64,000 bases of DNA from positions 21,930-85,929 of the forward strand of contig JAHZAV010000010.1 in the NCBI GenBank assembly GCA_019423745.1, read 5' to 3'. Source of the DNA: Lachnospiraceae bacterium (GTDB lineage: Bacteria > Bacillota > Clostridia > Lachnospirales > Lachnospiraceae). Each line of letters starts with the position of its first letter. Positions within the stretch are counted from its first letter, which is position 1. Of this stretch, positions 48,554 to 56,784 are shown one piece after another. The position numbers and the translations under genes are program-made. A model generated the notes under the pieces. The model ran no database searches, was not told where the DNA came from, and saw only the letters and a program-made list of their open reading frames with translations.

Positions 48554-49705
48554 ATGGATTATATTATAACAACATTGGGAAACCTCGTGCAGCAGACAGC
48601 ATTCCTCAATCTGACATGGGGGAACCTTATTATGATTGCTGTTGCATGTTTTTTCCTGTTTCTTGCAATCAGACATGGATTTGAACCTCTGCTGTTAGTG
48701 CCGATTGCTTTTGGTATGCTGCTTGTTAATATCTATCCTGATATTATGCTGCATGCAGATGAGGCGGCTAACGGTACAGGTGGACTTCTCTATTATTTCT
48801 ATGTGTTGGATGAGTGGTCTGTGCTTCCTTCATTGATTTTCCTGGGAGTTGGAGCAATGACAGACTTCGGTCCGCTGATCGCAAATCCAAAGAGCTTTTT
48901 GCTTGGAGCAGCGGCACAGTTTGGTATTTTTGCCGCTTATCTTGGCGCTATGGCTATGGGCTTTTCTGATAAAGCAGCAGCAGCGATTGCTATTATCGGA
49001 GGTGCAGATGGACCGACTTCAATCTTCCTTGCAGGTAAGCTTCAGCAGACTGCAATTTTAGGACCGATTGCGGTTGCCGCTTACTCTTATATGGCACTTG
49101 TTCCGATTATTCAGCCACCTGTCATGAAACTTTTGACAACGGAAAAAGAACGGAAAGTCAAAATGGAACAGCTTCGTCCGGTTTCTAAGCTGGAGAGAAT
49201 TCTGTTCCCAATTATCGTAACCATTGTGGTTTGTATGATTCTTCCTACCACGGCACCGCTGGTTGGTATGCTGATGCTTGGTAATCTGTTCCGTGAGTCC
49301 GGTGTGGTAAGACAGCTTACAGAAACAGCTTCTAATGCTTTGATGTACATTGTTGTTATTCTCCTTGGAACATCCGTAGGTGCAACAACAAGTGCAGAGG
49401 CATTCCTGAACTTGGATACTCTTAAAATTGTTGCTCTTGGACTTATTGCCTTTGTTTTTGGTACTGCAGCTGGTGTCCTTCTCGGAAAAGTTATGTGTGT
49501 ACTGACTAAGGGTAAAGTAAATCCGTTGATCGGATCTGCAGGAGTATCTGCAGTTCCTATGGCAGCCAGAGTCTCACAGAAAGTTGGAGCAGAATCTGAT
49601 CCGACCAACTTCCTTCTGATGCACGCTATGGGACCAAATGTTGCAGGTGTTATTGGTACGGCAGTTGCTGCCGGAACCTTTATGGCTATTTTCGGTGTAA
49701 TGTAA
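48554..49705 (+). CDS. sodium pump decarboxylase, beta subunit
   Basis: A 383-residue integral membrane protein of the OadB/MmdB/GcdB family that decarboxylates carboxybiotin and exports Na+. About nine to eleven hydrophobic segments are visible. The signature IGGADGPTSIFLAGKL carries the conserved Asp of the ion path (about residues 149-164), and the later ASNALMYIVVILLGTSVGAT, GSAGVSAVPMAARV and HAMGPNVAGVIGTAVAAG segments are typical. In this cell the sodium gradient could be shared with the Rnf complex encoded at 57-62 kb. Confidence 0.95.
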   Translation: MDYIITTLGNLVQQTAFLNLTWGNLIMIAVACFFLFLAIRHGFEPLLLVPIAFGMLLVNIYPDIMLHADEAANGTGGLLYYFYVLDEWSVLPSLIFLGVGAMTDFGPLIANPKSFLLGAAAQFGIFAAYLGAMAMGFSDKAAAAIAIIGGADGPTSIFLAGKLQQTAILGPIAVAAYSYMALVPIIQPPVMKLLTTEKERKVKMEQLRPVSKLERILFPIIVTIVVCMILPTTAPLVGMLMLGNLFRESGVVRQLTETASNALMYIVVILLGTSVGATTSAEAFLNLDTLKIVALGLIAFVFGTAAGVLLGKVMCVLTKGKVNPLIGSAGVSAVPMAARVSQKVGAESDPTNFLLMHAMGPNVAGVIGTAVAAGTFMAIFGVM

Positions 49706-49728
49706 TAAAATAAATGGAGGAAGAAATA

Positions 49729-51144
49729 ATGGCAGAAATTCAGAAAAAACCAATTAAAATAACAGAAACCATTCTGCGTGATGCCCATCAGTCTCTGATT
49801 GCAACCCGTATGACAACAGAGCAGATGCTGCCGATCATAGACAAAATGGACAAAGTAGGTTATCACTCTGTAGAATGTTGGGGCGGTGCTACCTTTGATG
49901 CTTCTCTCCGGTTCCTGAAAGAGGATCCATGGGACAGACTTCGTAAATTCCGTGACGGATTTAAGAATACAAAGCTTCAGATGTTGTTCCGAGGACAGAA
50001 TATTCTGGGCTATCGTCCTTATGCAGACGATGTTGTAGAATATTTTGTTCAGAAATCGGTTGCAAATGGTATTGATATCATTCGTATTTTCGATTGTCTC
50101 AACGATCTTCGAAATCTGCAGACAGCAGTAAAAGCCGCAAATAAAGAAAAAGCAGATGCACAGGTTGCCCTTTCTTACACTTTGGGAGATGCGTATACAT
50201 TAGAATACTGGGTTGATATTGCAAAAAGAATTGAAGACATGGGTGCAAATTCTATTTGTATTAAAGATATGGCAGGTCTTCTTCTGCCTTATGAAGCAAC
50301 AGAGCTTATCACTGCTTTGAAAGAGGCAGTTGATCTGCCGATTCAGCTTCATACACACTATACATCTGGTGTGGCGTCTATGACATATTTGAAAGCAGTA
50401 GAGGCTGGCGTAGACGTGATCGACACTGCAATGTCTCCGTTTGCACTTGGAACTTCACAGCCGGCTACAGAGGTTATGGTAGAGACTTTCCGCGGAACAC
50501 CTTATGATTCAGGATTGGATCAGAAACTTCTTGCTGAGATTGCAGATTATTTCCGTCCGATTCGCGATGAAGCTCTTGATAGCGGACTTTTGAATCCAAA
50601 GAACCTGGGTGTAAATATTAAGACCCTTCTTTATCAGGTACCTGGCGGAATGCTGTCCAACCTGACTTCACAGTTGAAAGAACAGGGGGCAGAGGATCGC
50701 TATTACGAAGTATTGGAAGAGGTTCCGAAGGTAAGAAAAGACCTTGGCGAACCGCCGCTTGTTACTCCTTCTTCACAGATTGTAGGAACTCAGGCCGTAT
50801 TTAATGTGCTGATGGGAGAACGCTACAAGATGGCTACAAAAGAGACAAAAGACGTATTGAGTGGAAAATACGGAGCAACAGTTAAGCCATTCAATCAAGA
50901 TGTTGTAAAGAAAGTTTTGGGTGATAATCCAGAGATTATTACTTGTCGTCCGGCGGACCTCCTTCAGGATGAGTTGGATACACTTCGCAAAGAGTGTGAA
51001 CAGTGGATACAGCAGGATGAGGATGTTCTGACTTATGCTTTATTCCCACAAGTTGCAACAGAATTTTTCAAATATCGTGAAGCACAGCAGACAAAAGTAG
51101 ATGTTGATATGGCGGACACAAAGAACGGAAGCTATCCAGTATAA
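49729..51144 (+). CDS. oxaloacetate decarboxylase alpha / pyruvate carboxyltransferase subunit
   Basis: A 471-residue carboxyltransferase of the OadA/PycB type. The start is ATG 49729; the earlier in-frame ATG at 49714 lies in the SD itself (ATGGAGGAAG). The barrel has ITETILRDAHQSL, then CWGGATFDASLRFL, IRIFDCLNDLRNLQ, CIKDMAGLL with the conserved lysine and LHTHYTSG. The C-terminal PYC_OADA region is present to GKYGATVKPFN, but no biotin domain is attached; the carrier is separate. It would couple oxaloacetate decarboxylation to the Na+ pump. Confidence 0.93.
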   Translation: MAEIQKKPIKITETILRDAHQSLIATRMTTEQMLPIIDKMDKVGYHSVECWGGATFDASLRFLKEDPWDRLRKFRDGFKNTKLQMLFRGQNILGYRPYADDVVEYFVQKSVANGIDIIRIFDCLNDLRNLQTAVKAANKEKADAQVALSYTLGDAYTLEYWVDIAKRIEDMGANSICIKDMAGLLLPYEATELITALKEAVDLPIQLHTHYTSGVASMTYLKAVEAGVDVIDTAMSPFALGTSQPATEVMVETFRGTPYDSGLDQKLLAEIADYFRPIRDEALDSGLLNPKNLGVNIKTLLYQVPGGMLSNLTSQLKEQGAEDRYYEVLEEVPKVRKDLGEPPLVTPSSQIVGTQAVFNVLMGERYKMATKETKDVLSGKYGATVKPFNQDVVKKVLGDNPEIITCRPADLLQDELDTLRKECEQWIQQDEDVLTYALFPQVATEFFKYREAQQTKVDVDMADTKNGSYPV

Positions 51145-51155
51145 TTTTTCATGAT

Positions 51156-51199
51156 CCGGTGGAAGTGTGCCTGTTTTAGGCCCTTTCACCGGCTTTTTT
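51156..51199 (+). terminator. terminator of the decarboxylase cluster
   Basis: CCGGTG (51156-51161) pairs with CACCGG (51187-51192), with further inner pairs (GCCT/AGGC), followed by six T. Confidence 0.86.
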
Positions 51200-51230
51200 A
51201 TTGAACAAATATAAGTCGTTGCGCCAGCCC

Positions 51231-51296
51231 TTGCAAATAGAGGGATGAATATAGTAGAATAGTTTTGGATGTGTGCAAAGCGGGGATGCCGCTTTG
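51231..51296 (+). promoter_or_regulatory. promoter and leader hairpin of the rpiR-type gene
   Basis: TTGCAA (51231-51236), an 18-base spacer and TAGAAT (51255-51260) form a candidate promoter. A perfect 8-pair hairpin CAAAGCGG/CCGCTTTG (51276-51296) with loop GGATG lies just after the start site. With no T run, it may be an operator or mRNA-stabilising stem. Confidence 0.5.
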
Positions 51297-51338
51297 TGAT
51301 ATACAGGATGAAATACAGGAAAAGGATCGATAGATAAA

Positions 51339-52268
51339 ATGGGAATAAATAATGAATTACTGGGGAAAATTGATCAGGGTTATCTGAAATTCAGCAAAGG
51401 TCAGAAAAAACTGGCTGACTATATCCGTGGAAATTACGATAAGGCGGCTTTTTTAACAGCTGCAAAAATGGGGGAAGTAGTAGGGGTCAGCGAATCTACG
51501 GTTGTTCGTTTTGCTACTGCACTAGGCTATAAGGGCTATCCGGACTTTCAAAAAGCATTGGAAGAACTTGTCCGGACCAGATTGAATTCTATTCAGCGTA
51601 TGGAAGTGACATATGGAAGAATCAGCCAGGGAGAAATATTGGCTTCCGTCTTACAATCAGATATTGAAAAGATCAAGATGACTATGGAGAGTATTGATCA
51701 GGAAGCTTTTGAGCTTGCGGTAGAGACCATCCTTTCTGCACGAAAGGTTTATGTGGTAGGTATCAGAAGTTGTGCCCCTCTTGCCAGTTTCCTGAGCTTC
51801 TATCTGAATCTTCTGCGGGGAGATGTCACTGCTGTTCACACAAATAGCGCCAGTGAAATTTTTGAACAACTGATTCGTATCGGGGAGAAAGATGTTATTA
51901 TTGGTATCAGTTTTCCAAGATATTCTATGCGTACATTGAAAGCACTGGAATTTGCGAGTAATCGAAAGGCTAAAGTTATTACGCTGACAGATAGTGTCCA
52001 TTCCCCCATGAATCTTTATTCTTCCTGTAACCTGATAGCGAGAAGTGATATGGCATCTATCGTAGATTCTCTTGTTGCACCATTAAGTGTTGTGAATGCA
52101 CTTGTAGTTGCTCTTTGCATGAAAAAACAGAAGGAAGTAGTGTCTACATTAGAAATGCTGGAGCAGATCTGGGACGAGTATCAAGTATACAGCGGAGATG
52201 AGTTGAACATGGTAAGAGACAGTGTGGAAATTACAGGAGATCTGCATACCGGGGAGGAAAAAAGATGA
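51339..52268 (+). CDS. RpiR/MurR-family transcriptional regulator (HTH plus SIS)
   Basis: A 309-residue regulator. The N-terminal HTH_6 domain (residues 1-80) has LADYIRGNYDKAAFLTAAKM and VGVSESTVVRFATALGYKGY. The SIS sugar-phosphate-binding domain follows (about 125-260) with VVGIRSCAPLASFLSFYL and IGISFPRYSMRTLKALEFA. Members respond to phosphosugars or aminosugar phosphates; no sugar gene is adjacent, so the target is not obvious. It overlaps the flavoprotein gene by 4 bases. The last 35 residues, after the SIS domain, are an acidic tail. Confidence 0.92.
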   Translation: MGINNELLGKIDQGYLKFSKGQKKLADYIRGNYDKAAFLTAAKMGEVVGVSESTVVRFATALGYKGYPDFQKALEELVRTRLNSIQRMEVTYGRISQGEILASVLQSDIEKIKMTMESIDQEAFELAVETILSARKVYVVGIRSCAPLASFLSFYLNLLRGDVTAVHTNSASEIFEQLIRIGEKDVIIGISFPRYSMRTLKALEFASNRKAKVITLTDSVHSPMNLYSSCNLIARSDMASIVDSLVAPLSVVNALVVALCMKKQKEVVSTLEMLEQIWDEYQVYSGDELNMVRDSVEITGDLHTGEEKR

Positions 52269-53497
52269 GCAGAATTCTGATTATTGGCGGCGGAGCTGCG
52301 GGAATGTATGCTGCTGTTTGGGCAGCGCGCAGCGGACATGAAGTTCTTATCTTCGAAAAGAATGAAAAAGTTGGAAAGAAACTTTTTATTACTGGAAAAG
52401 GGAGATGTAACCTTACAAATGCCTGTGATATGGAAGAACTTTTTGAGGCGGTAAGAAGTAATCCCAAATTTATGTACAGTAGTTTTTATACACATACAAA
52501 TCAGGATGTCATAAATTTTTTTGAAAATCTTGGTATGAGTACAAAAACGGAGCGAGGTGGAAGAGTATTTCCTGTTTCCGATCATTCGTCGGATGTGATT
52601 CGGACCTTGGAGCGGGAAATGATGCGGCTGAAAGTAGATATTAAGCTGAATTGCCGGGTGGAAAAAATTTGTCAGGAAAATGGTAAGTTTACAGGAATTC
52701 AGCTGGCAGATGGCACAAAGGCGTTGGGAGATGCATGCATCGTAGCTACAGGCGGAATTTCCTATCCTTCAACGGGTGCATCTGGAGATGGTTATCGGTT
52801 TGCTGAAGAAGTGGGACATACGATTACCGGGCTTAGACCGTCTCTTGTGCCAATACAGACTGAAGAAGAGTGGGTTCCACAGCTTATGGGACTTTCTCTG
52901 CGTAATGTGGAATTACAGGTTTTGGATGGGAAAAGAAAACTTTTTTGTGAAAGAGGAGAAATGTTATTTACACATTACGGAGTAAGTGGACCCCTTGTAA
53001 TCAGCGCCAGTTCAGATATAGGTGACAGATTAGCAAAAGGAAATTTAAAACTTCAGGTGGACCTAAAACCAGCACTTTCTGAGGAACGTCTGGATCAACG
53101 GATATTGAGAGATTTTCAAGAACAGAAAAATAAGCAGTTTAAGAACTCGCTTGGGAAATTACTTCCGTCAAAACTAATCCCTGTTATTATAAAATTAGCT
53201 GAAATTCATCCGGAAAAGAAGATTAATGAGATTTCCAGAGAGGAAAGAGGACGGCTTGTACATTTGATAAAACATTTGGAAATGACAGCGGTAAATCTTA
53301 GAGGATGGAATGAGGCTATTATTACAAAAGGCGGTGTGTCTGTAAAGGAAATAGATCCCGGAACAATGGAATCTAAAATAATAAAAAATCTATATTTTGT
53401 TGGAGAAGTGTTGGATTTGGATGCAGTGACAGGAGGATTTAATCTTCAGATTGCCTGGTCCACGGCATATGCGGCAGCTACAAATTTGAGAAATTAA
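52265..53497 (+). CDS. HI0933/BaiN-like FAD-dependent oxidoreductase
   Basis: A 410-residue flavoprotein of the HI0933 family (COG2081). The dinucleotide motif is ILIIGGGAAGMYAAVWAA, followed by KVGKKLFITGKGRCNLTN, the family hallmark. The middle shows VATGGISYPSTGASGDGY and MLFTHYGVSGP, and the end reads YFVGEVLDLDAVTGGFNLQ, which closes the FAD site. One member, BaiN, has been assigned to bile-acid dehydroxylation in Clostridium scindens, but the family is widespread in bacteria without that pathway, and no bai gene is seen here. Confidence 0.93.
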   Translation: MSRILIIGGGAAGMYAAVWAARSGHEVLIFEKNEKVGKKLFITGKGRCNLTNACDMEELFEAVRSNPKFMYSSFYTHTNQDVINFFENLGMSTKTERGGRVFPVSDHSSDVIRTLEREMMRLKVDIKLNCRVEKICQENGKFTGIQLADGTKALGDACIVATGGISYPSTGASGDGYRFAEEVGHTITGLRPSLVPIQTEEEWVPQLMGLSLRNVELQVLDGKRKLFCERGEMLFTHYGVSGPLVISASSDIGDRLAKGNLKLQVDLKPALSEERLDQRILRDFQEQKNKQFKNSLGKLLPSKLIPVIIKLAEIHPEKKINEISREERGRLVHLIKHLEMTAVNLRGWNEAIITKGGVSVKEIDPGTMESKIIKNLYFVGEVLDLDAVTGGFNLQIAWSTAYAAATNLRN

Positions 53498-53520
53498 TGT
53501 TCAGACAGGAGTGAATAGCT

Positions 53521-53964
53521 ATGAATCCCGTATTTTACATGGAATATAAAGAATCTAGAAAAACGATATTGGAAATGTTTATTGCTTATTATAAGTATCA
53601 GAATCTGAAAGCCTGGGGACCTTTTAAGGTAAGTGACGTAAAGGCAAAAGCAGAGGATAAAACACAGAAGCGATGGAGAGAGATTAAACTGATCAGTCGT
53701 AAGGAAAGAACGGTGCATGTGGAATTTTACGAAGATTCCTTTTCCTGTATTACCGGTGATGTAAAACAGGAATATCAATATGAAGAATTAGAGGCGATTT
53801 GCGAGACAGATACAACCTTTGTTTTAGTAGCAGATAAGAAGCGCAAGAAAGATGCATTTCTTGGATTGAAAAAAGGGAGTGTAAAAGGAAAGAGTCTTGC
53901 AGATGTGAAAGCGTTTCTTCTGAAAAAATGTCCCAAAGTTACAGGGATTACATATTTGGAATAA
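53521..53964 (+). CDS. small protein with YcxB-like C-terminal domain
   Basis: A 147-residue protein. The central part REIKLISRKERTVHVEFYED, then QEYQYEELEAICETDTTF and VLVADKKRKKDAFLGLKKGS, resembles the soluble PH-like C-terminal domain of YcxB proteins. The two N-terminal membrane helices common in that family are not seen; the first 60 residues are instead moderately hydrophobic, then basic. The function is unknown. It sits between the flavoprotein gene (23 bases) and cmk (28 bases), so it is probably part of the same transcript. Confidence 0.7.
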   Translation: MNPVFYMEYKESRKTILEMFIAYYKYQNLKAWGPFKVSDVKAKAEDKTQKRWREIKLISRKERTVHVEFYEDSFSCITGDVKQEYQYEELEAICETDTTFVLVADKKRKKDAFLGLKKGSVKGKSLADVKAFLLKKCPKVTGITYLE

Positions 53965-53992
53965 AAAATACAGCAAGTAAGGAGACATTAAA

Positions 53993-54649
53993 ATGGGATA
54001 TAATATTGCAATTGATGGGCCGGCAGGTGCTGGAAAAAGTACAATTGCCAAACAGGTGGCAAAAGAAAAGGGATATATTTATGTGGATACAGGGGCAATG
54101 TACCGTGGACTTGCTGTTTATTTTTTGGAAAAAGGGATAGATCCGCAAAATGTAACAGAAATTGAGAAGGCCTGTCAGGATGCTGAGGTGACAATCGGAT
54201 ATGAAGATGGGGTTCAACAGATCTATTTGAATGGAGAAAATATTACTTCTGAGCTTCGGAGAGAAGAAGTAGGAAATATGGCATCTAAAAGTTCTGCTGT
54301 TCCGAAAGTTCGGGAAAAACTTTTAGATTTGCAGCAGTCTCTTGCAAAGGAAAAAGATGTAGTGATGGATGGAAGGGATATCGGCACCAACGTACTTCCA
54401 AATGCGGATGTAAAGGTTTTTTTGACTGCTGATGCCAGAACCAGAGCAAAAAGACGTTACGATGAACTTTCAGCGAAAGGAATCGCATGTAGCCTTGATG
54501 AAATTGAACAGGATATAATAGAGAGAGACGAACGAGATATGACCCGAGAAACGGCGCCGTTGAAACAGGCAAAAGATGCAATACTTATTGATAGTTCTCA
54601 TATGAGTATATCAGAGGTAGTAAAAAAAATTCTCTCTCTTTGTGAATAG
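53993..54649 (+). CDS. cmk: cytidylate kinase
   Basis: A 218-residue (d)CMP kinase. The P-loop is DGPAGAGKSTIAKQVA (from residue 8), followed by VDTGAMYRGLA, the NMP-binding insert with NGENITSELRREEVGNMAS, and DGRDIGTNVLPNADVKVFLT with the later ERDERDMTRETAPLKQA. All conserved motifs are intact. It is the first of a cmk-ispH-rpsA row with 15 and -20 base spacing, an order found in many Clostridia. Confidence 0.97.
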   Translation: MGYNIAIDGPAGAGKSTIAKQVAKEKGYIYVDTGAMYRGLAVYFLEKGIDPQNVTEIEKACQDAEVTIGYEDGVQQIYLNGENITSELRREEVGNMASKSSAVPKVREKLLDLQQSLAKEKDVVMDGRDIGTNVLPNADVKVFLTADARTRAKRRYDELSAKGIACSLDEIEQDIIERDERDMTRETAPLKQAKDAILIDSSHMSISEVVKKILSLCE

Positions 54650-54664
54650 AAAGGAAAGCGATAT

Positions 54665-55519
54665 ATGGAAATCAAACTGGCAAAATCTGCAGGATTTTGT
54701 TTTGGCGTAAAGCGGGCGGTAGAGACAGTCTATGAACAAGTCAGGAAACATGAGGATCAGAAAATTTATACTTATGGTCCCATTATTCATAATGACGAGG
54801 TGATTCGTGACCTGGAGGAAAAAGGTGTTCATGTGCTGGAGTCAGAAGAGGAGCTGGAAAAAGCAGGAGACGGTGTTGTAATTATACGTTCTCATGGTGT
54901 TCCCAAAAGGATTTGTAATATGCTCGATGAAAAGGGAATTTCATATGTGGATGCAACCTGCCCTTTTGTAAAAAAAATCCACCAGATTGTCTCGGAGCAA
55001 AGCCAAAAAGGAGCACATATCATTATTATTGGCAATCCGGCTCATCCAGAGGTAAAAGGTATTCAGGGGTGGGCAGGAGAAGATGTGGATGTAGTTCTTA
55101 CAGCGGAAGATGCACAGGCTGTCTGCGTAGAAGCCGGAAAACCGGTGTGTGTCGTGGCTCAAACGACATATAATTACAATAAATTCAAAGATTTAGTTGA
55201 AATTATCTCGAAAAAGGGGTATGATATAACTGTTTTAAATACGATTTGCAGTGCGACAAAAGAACGCCAGCAAGAGGCGGAGCGGATTGCAAAAGAGGTG
55301 GATGCAATGATCGTTATTGGCGATAAAAAAAGTTCCAACACTCAGAAGTTATTTGAAATATGTAATTATGCATGTAACAATACGTACTACATACAGACTC
55401 TTGACGATTTGAATATGAATCAATTAAGGTCCGTGGAAACAGTAGGTATTACAGCAGGGGCATCCACGCCCAACAAAATAATTGAGGAGGTTCAAAACAA
55501 TGTCAGAATTAACATTTGA
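54665..55519 (+). CDS. ispH: 4-hydroxy-3-methylbut-2-enyl diphosphate reductase
   Basis: A 284-residue 4Fe-4S enzyme for the last step of the MEP isoprenoid pathway. Three cysteine ligands are visible: SAGFCFGVKRAVE (Cys12), DATCPFVKKIH and LNTICSATKERQ. The substrate-binding histidines are in PIIHNDEV and RSHGVPK, and the glutamate and SSNT segment (GDKKSSNTQKL) are also there. In many clostridia IspH and ribosomal protein S1 are one polypeptide; here they are two genes whose frames overlap by 20 bases. Confidence 0.97.
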   Translation: MEIKLAKSAGFCFGVKRAVETVYEQVRKHEDQKIYTYGPIIHNDEVIRDLEEKGVHVLESEEELEKAGDGVVIIRSHGVPKRICNMLDEKGISYVDATCPFVKKIHQIVSEQSQKGAHIIIIGNPAHPEVKGIQGWAGEDVDVVLTAEDAQAVCVEAGKPVCVVAQTTYNYNKFKDLVEIISKKGYDITVLNTICSATKERQQEAERIAKEVDAMIVIGDKKSSNTQKLFEICNYACNNTYYIQTLDDLNMNQLRSVETVGITAGASTPNKIIEEVQNNVRINI

Positions 55520-56579
55520 ACAGATGTTAGACGAGTCATTTAAGACAATACGAAATGGAGAGGTAGTTGACGGCACAGTCATTGATGTAAAGCCGGATGA
55601 AATCATTCTGAATATTGGCTACAAAGCAGACGGTATCATCACAAAGAGCGAATATACCAATGAGCCGGGTGTGGATCTTACGACTCTTGTTTCTGTTGGT
55701 GACACAATGACTGCAAAAGTATTAAAGGTTAATGATGGAGAAGGTCAGGTGCTGCTTACTTATAAGAGACTTGCTGCTGAAAAAGGAAATGAACGCTTAA
55801 GAGAAGCTTTTGAAAATAAAGAAGTGCTGAAAGCACCTGTCGCACAAATTCTTGGCGGAGGGCTTAGTGTAGTTGTAGATGAAGCCAGAGTATTCATCCC
55901 TGCAAGCCTGGTTTCTGACACATATGAAAAGGATCTGAGTAAATATCAGGGACAGGAAATTGAATTTGTAATCAGTGAGTTTAATCCTCGTCGTAACCGT
56001 ATTATTGGTGACAGAAGACAACTTCTGGTTGCAGAGAGAGCAGAAAAACAAAAAGAATTGTTTGAAAAACTGCAGGTAGGTGACAGAATTGAAGGAACAG
56101 TCAAAAATGTGACAGATTTTGGTGCATTTATTGATCTCGGCGGTGTAGACGGCCTTCTTCATATTTCTGAAATGTCCTGGGGAAGAATTGAGAATCCTAA
56201 AAAAGTTTTCCAGGTTGGTGAAAAGGTGACAGTTCTTGTTAAAGATATTCACGAGACAAAGATTGCTCTTAGCTTAAAATTCCCAGAGACAAACCCATGG
56301 GCAAATGCTGATGAAGACTATGCGGTTGGAAAAGAAATTACTGGAAAAGTTGCAAGAATGACAGATTTTGGTGCGTTTGTTGAGCTTGCACCTGGAGTAG
56401 ATGCTCTTCTGCATGTTTCTCAGATATCCAGAGCGCATGTGGAAAAACCTTCAGATGTACTTGCTGTTGGACAGGAAATTACTGCAAAGATCGTTGATCT
56501 TAATGTAGAAGAAAAGAAAATCAGTCTGAGCATGAAAGCTCTGGAGCCTGTTGAAGCAGAAGAGGGATCTGACGAATAA
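55500..56579 (+). CDS. rpsA: ribosomal protein S1 homologue (four S1 domains)
   Basis: A 359-residue protein with four S1 RNA-binding domains. Approximate spans are residues 14-85 (VVDGTVIDVKPDEIILNIGY), 100-165, 186-255 (GTVKNVTDFGAFIDLGGVDG) and 271-345 (GKVARMTDFGAFVELAPGVD), followed by an acidic tail. The start at ATG 55500 lies 9 bases after GAGGAGG, inside the end of ispH; the upstream ATG 55482 lacks an SD. The reading frame is different from ispH, so no fusion protein is made without a shift. It would support translation of weak-SD messages. Confidence 0.92.
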   Translation: MSELTFEQMLDESFKTIRNGEVVDGTVIDVKPDEIILNIGYKADGIITKSEYTNEPGVDLTTLVSVGDTMTAKVLKVNDGEGQVLLTYKRLAAEKGNERLREAFENKEVLKAPVAQILGGGLSVVVDEARVFIPASLVSDTYEKDLSKYQGQEIEFVISEFNPRRNRIIGDRRQLLVAERAEKQKELFEKLQVGDRIEGTVKNVTDFGAFIDLGGVDGLLHISEMSWGRIENPKKVFQVGEKVTVLVKDIHETKIALSLKFPETNPWANADEDYAVGKEITGKVARMTDFGAFVELAPGVDALLHVSQISRAHVEKPSDVLAVGQEITAKIVDLNVEEKKISLSMKALEPVEAEEGSDE

Positions 56580-56620
56580 ATAGCTTGCAAGCTGTATGAT
56601 AAATTATAAAGATGATTTTA

Positions 56621-56650
56621 GATAGAGACTATATACTAGTCTCTATCTTT
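56621..56650 (+). terminator. terminator after rpsA
   Basis: GATAGAGACT (56621-56630) pairs with AGTCTCTATC (56638-56647), followed by TTTGTG. Confidence 0.78.
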
Positions 56651-56685
56651 GTGTGTGGAACATTGTTAAACAAACATCAAAATGT

Positions 56686-56735
56686 ATTTCGAAATGTACA
56701 ATGAAATTGCCGAAAAAAGCTGGATAGAGTCGGCA
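56686..56735 (+). promoter_or_regulatory. palindromes upstream of the rnf operon
   Basis: A perfect 10-base palindrome ATTTCGAAAT (56686-56695) and a stem TGCCGA/TCGGCA (56708-56713 with 56730-56735), followed by TTTTCTTG, lie 50-100 bases before rnfC. A TATAGT/TATACA region (about 56744-56756) could be the -10 box. They may be operator and attenuator elements. Confidence 0.4.
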
Positions 56736-56784
56736 TTTTCTTGTATAGTATATACAGATTAAAGTAGGAAGGAAGGAAAACGAG

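Noticed and set aside
56663..56673. Rex redox-sensor site TTGTTAAACAA before rnfC
   Set aside because: It is an odd palindrome of 11 bases, whereas Rex sites in clostridia have two TTGTTAA halves separated by four bases.
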